DNA of 64,000 nucleotides from Brooklawnia sp963780175 (GTDB taxonomy: Bacteria > Actinomycetota > Actinomycetes > Propionibacteriales > Propionibacteriaceae), in assembly GCA_963780175.1 (NCBI GenBank), contig CAWAAT010000005.1:1-64000 (forward strand), read 5' to 3'. Of the stretch, positions 62,154 to 64,000 are shown piece after piece. Below the pieces are notes generated by a model. That model had not been told where the DNA came from. It saw only the letters and a list, made by a program, of their open reading frames with translations, and did no database searches. Both the position numbers and the translations under genes were made by a program. Numbering within the stretch: position 1 is the stretch's first letter; each line of letters begins with the position of its first letter.

Positions 62154-63645
62154 GGAGGCCAAGTTCCACGAGAGCCCGATCCGGGTACCGGGGACCGACC
62201 GGCTCTTCTACCGACGGCTGATCCTGATACCGCTGCTGGCGAACCTGGCGGTCACCCTGATGGCGATCAGCGCCATCAACGTGGCCCTGCCCAGCATCGA
62301 GGAGAGCATCGGCGCCACCACCACCGACCTGCAGTGGATGCTGTCGGGCTACGCCCTGGCCTTCGGCATCGTGCTGGTGGGTGCCGGACGGGTCGGGGAC
62401 GCGCTGGGCCGCAGCTTCGTCTTCGTCCTGGGCATGGCGTTGTTCACCGCCGGTTCGCTGGCGTGCGCACTGGTGAGCGATCCGGTGCAGCTCAACTGGT
62501 TGCGGATCGTGCAGGGCGTGGGGGCAGGCGTGGCGTCCCCCCAGGTCAATGGCATGATCCTGCAGTACTTCACCGGCCGTCAACGGGCCCGCGCGTTCGC
62601 GATGTTCGGCCTGGTGGTCTCGGTATCGGTGGCCGTCGCACCGTCGCTGACCGGGCTGCTGATCAAGCTGCTCGGCCCGGACGCAGGCTGGCGTGCGTCC
62701 TTCCTGTGGAACGTGCCGATCGGTCTGGTCACCATCGTCCTCGCCCTGCGCTGGCTGCCGTTCGGGTCGGAGCGGGCACGACGGCTGGCCCGGCAACGCG
62801 GGGAAGTCGTCAGCACTCGAGTTGACCTCGACCCGGTCGGCATCACGCTGCTGTCAACCGCCGTGCTGTGCCTGATGCTGCCCTTCATGATCAAACAGCT
62901 GGTGGCGTTCAGCCTGCTGGCCATCGGGGCCGGGCTGCTGGTGATCTGGGTGTGGTGGGAGAGGCGCTACAAGCAGTCGGGTGGCGAGCCGATGGTCGAC
63001 CTGCAACTGTTCCGCTACCGGTCGTTCACCAACGGCATCGCTGTCTCCGGCACGCAGTTCCTGGGCGGCACCTCGATCTTCGCCGTCTTGGCGCTCTACA
63101 TGCAGAACGGCCTGGGTGTGGAGGCGTTGATCGTCGGGTTGATCGGCCTGCCCAACGCCCTGGCGTCGGCATGGTCGTCGGTCTGGACGGGCGAGCACGT
63201 GCTCGACCGGGGTCGCAGGATCATCGTCGCGGCCTTCGGTGTCTACCTGATCGGCATCATCGGCGCGATCGTGCTCAGCCAGTTCCTGGACGTCGAGGGC
63301 ATCGCCATCCACCCTCTGTGGATGGCCGCCCCCCTGGTGCTGTGCGGGCTGGGCGTGGGCGCGGTCAACTCGGCCAACCAGACCCTCAGCCAGCAGGACA
63401 TCCCGCCCGAGGTCGGCGGCACCGCTGGCGCTGTCAAGCAGGTGGCCGAGCGGATCGGCACGGCCGTGGGGAACGCCATGATCACCGCGGTGCTGTTCTC
63501 GCTGGCCGCCACCAGTTGGACCGCGGGATTCGCGGCGGCCTACGGGGTGATCGCCATCATCCTGTTGCTGGCGTTGGTGTTCGCCGTGGCCGACCTGCGG
63601 ATGCTCGGGGACGGCGGCTCGCACGTGCCGGCATCACGGAGCTGA
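62146..63645 (+). CDS. MFS transporter, DHA2-like (14 TM)
   Basis: 499 residues with about 14 membrane segments. NVALPSIEESIGATTTDLQWMLSGYALAFGIVLVGAGRVGDALGR in its parts shows motif D1/motif A of the DHA2 drug:H+ antiporters; the GxxxGPxxGG-like motif C region reads VAPSLTGLLIKLLGPDAGWRASFLWNVP. Substrate unknown; multidrug export is common in the family. ATG at 62146 lies inside the end of cca. Confidence 0.9.
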   Translation: MSEEAKFHESPIRVPGTDRLFYRRLILIPLLANLAVTLMAISAINVALPSIEESIGATTTDLQWMLSGYALAFGIVLVGAGRVGDALGRSFVFVLGMALFTAGSLACALVSDPVQLNWLRIVQGVGAGVASPQVNGMILQYFTGRQRARAFAMFGLVVSVSVAVAPSLTGLLIKLLGPDAGWRASFLWNVPIGLVTIVLALRWLPFGSERARRLARQRGEVVSTRVDLDPVGITLLSTAVLCLMLPFMIKQLVAFSLLAIGAGLLVIWVWWERRYKQSGGEPMVDLQLFRYRSFTNGIAVSGTQFLGGTSIFAVLALYMQNGLGVEALIVGLIGLPNALASAWSSVWTGEHVLDRGRRIIVAAFGVYLIGIIGAIVLSQFLDVEGIAIHPLWMAAPLVLCGLGVGAVNSANQTLSQQDIPPEVGGTAGAVKQVAERIGTAVGNAMITAVLFSLAATSWTAGFAAAYGVIAIILLLALVFAVADLRMLGDGGSHVPASRS

Positions 63646-63671
63646 ACGGCTGGCCAGCCTAGGATGATGCG

Positions 63672-64000
63672 GTGAGCGGACAGCGCAGGACGACAGGCCT
63701 GGTGGGCCTGCTGCTGGTCATCCTGTTCACCATCACCAGTGCCCTGCAGTGCGCACCCGCCCACGCCCGAGCCGCCGATGAGGTGGCCGTTCACCTGACC
63801 TCCATCACCCCCACCGTGCTGAGCGCCAGCGGCGAACTGGTGATCAGCGGCACCATCACCAACCAGTCCTCCGACACTCTGCGCCAGGTCGAGGTGCGAC
63901 TGTGGCGTGACGCCACCCCGTTGACGACACTGGGCCGCCTGCAGCAAGCAGTGGCCGGCACGAACCCGGCCGGCGAGGTGATGGACGCCGCGACCGCTCG
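63672..64000 (+). CDS. Secreted protein of the murJ neighbourhood (DUF6049-like), 3' cut by window edge
   Basis: The first 109 codons only. GTG start; signal peptide LVGLLLVILFTITSALQCAPAHARA; then a beta-rich domain (VHLTSITPTVLSASGELVISGTITNQSSDTLRQVEVRLW) typical of the DUF6049 proteins that lie between the CCA-adding enzyme and murJ in Actinobacteria. The frame is open to base 64000. Function unknown; a cell-envelope role is inferred from position. Confidence 0.72.
   Translation, partial: MSGQRRTTGLVGLLLVILFTITSALQCAPAHARAADEVAVHLTSITPTVLSASGELVISGTITNQSSDTLRQVEVRLWRDATPLTTLGRLQQAVAGTNPAGEVMDAATA

Noticed and set aside
1..64000. CRISPR arrays, rRNA and tRNA genes, replication origin
   Set aside because: No regularly spaced repeats, no tRNA-like cloverleaf and no DnaA-box cluster were found, although the gene order suggests the origin is not far away.

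Overview
The window is high-GC actinobacterial chromosome, most likely from the Propionibacteriales (Propionibacteriaceae or relatives). The call rests on codon use, an actinobacterial lipA/lipB pair, the rpsF-ssb-rpsR-rplI operon, the order CCA-adding enzyme / MFS / DUF6049-like protein that usually runs into murJ near the origin, and Pta/AckA fermentation genes. The genus cannot be settled from sequence alone.

Layout. 1-2962: mobile-element debris. Two overlapping tyrosine recombinases (the tail of a recombinase-in-trio type element) end in a cluster of TTATGCCGA palindromes that abuts a 5'-truncated IS1634-type transposase. 3083-6445: lipoate genes and three small enzyme-fold genes, two of which lack their catalytic residues. 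6595-8348: ribosomal/ssb operon. 8641-10905: serine biosynthesis (serC, serA), carrying four frameshifts as written. 10930-15059: LysR regulator divergent from a TRAP transporter (dctQMP). 15213-19857: RecA/KaiC-like plus PEP-synthase-like ATP-grasp fusion, then pta. 20089-26538: sugar ABC transporter, 4-alpha-glucanotransferase, LacI regulator and a YesL-type membrane protein, inserted between pta and ackA (26628). 27896-29475: SDR and PlsC.

29485-40886: cell-wall galactan and polysaccharide cluster. A protein with two GlfT1-like glycosyltransferase domains faces an operon wecB - flippase - DUF6541-like - glf - glfT2 - wzm - wzt. 41087-47573: SLH/Ig/polysaccharide-deacetylase surface protein, a beta-propeller lipoprotein and the dTDP-rhamnose genes (rmlA, rmlCD fusion, rmlB). 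47611-54226: acylphosphatase, L,D-transpeptidase, aldo/keto reductase, alpha/beta hydrolase, class B penicillin-binding lipoprotein and MscS channel.

54275-59691 is the most interesting region. A cobalamin riboswitch precedes five tightly coupled genes: a secreted, membrane-anchored alpha/alpha-barrel protein resembling the alpha-domain of intrinsic factor/transcobalamin; a second anchored protein resembling the transcobalamin beta-domain (DUF4430-like); and a complete ECF transporter (T, fused A-A', S). It reads as a bacterial split-transcobalamin capture and import system. 59701-64000: EamA exporter, CCA-adding enzyme, MFS exporter and the start of a DUF6049-like secreted protein.

About thirteen single-base frameshifts fall in otherwise well-conserved genes, most in or next to short homopolymer runs. 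I read most of these as sequence errors rather than pseudogenes. No tRNA, rRNA or CRISPR array was recognised.
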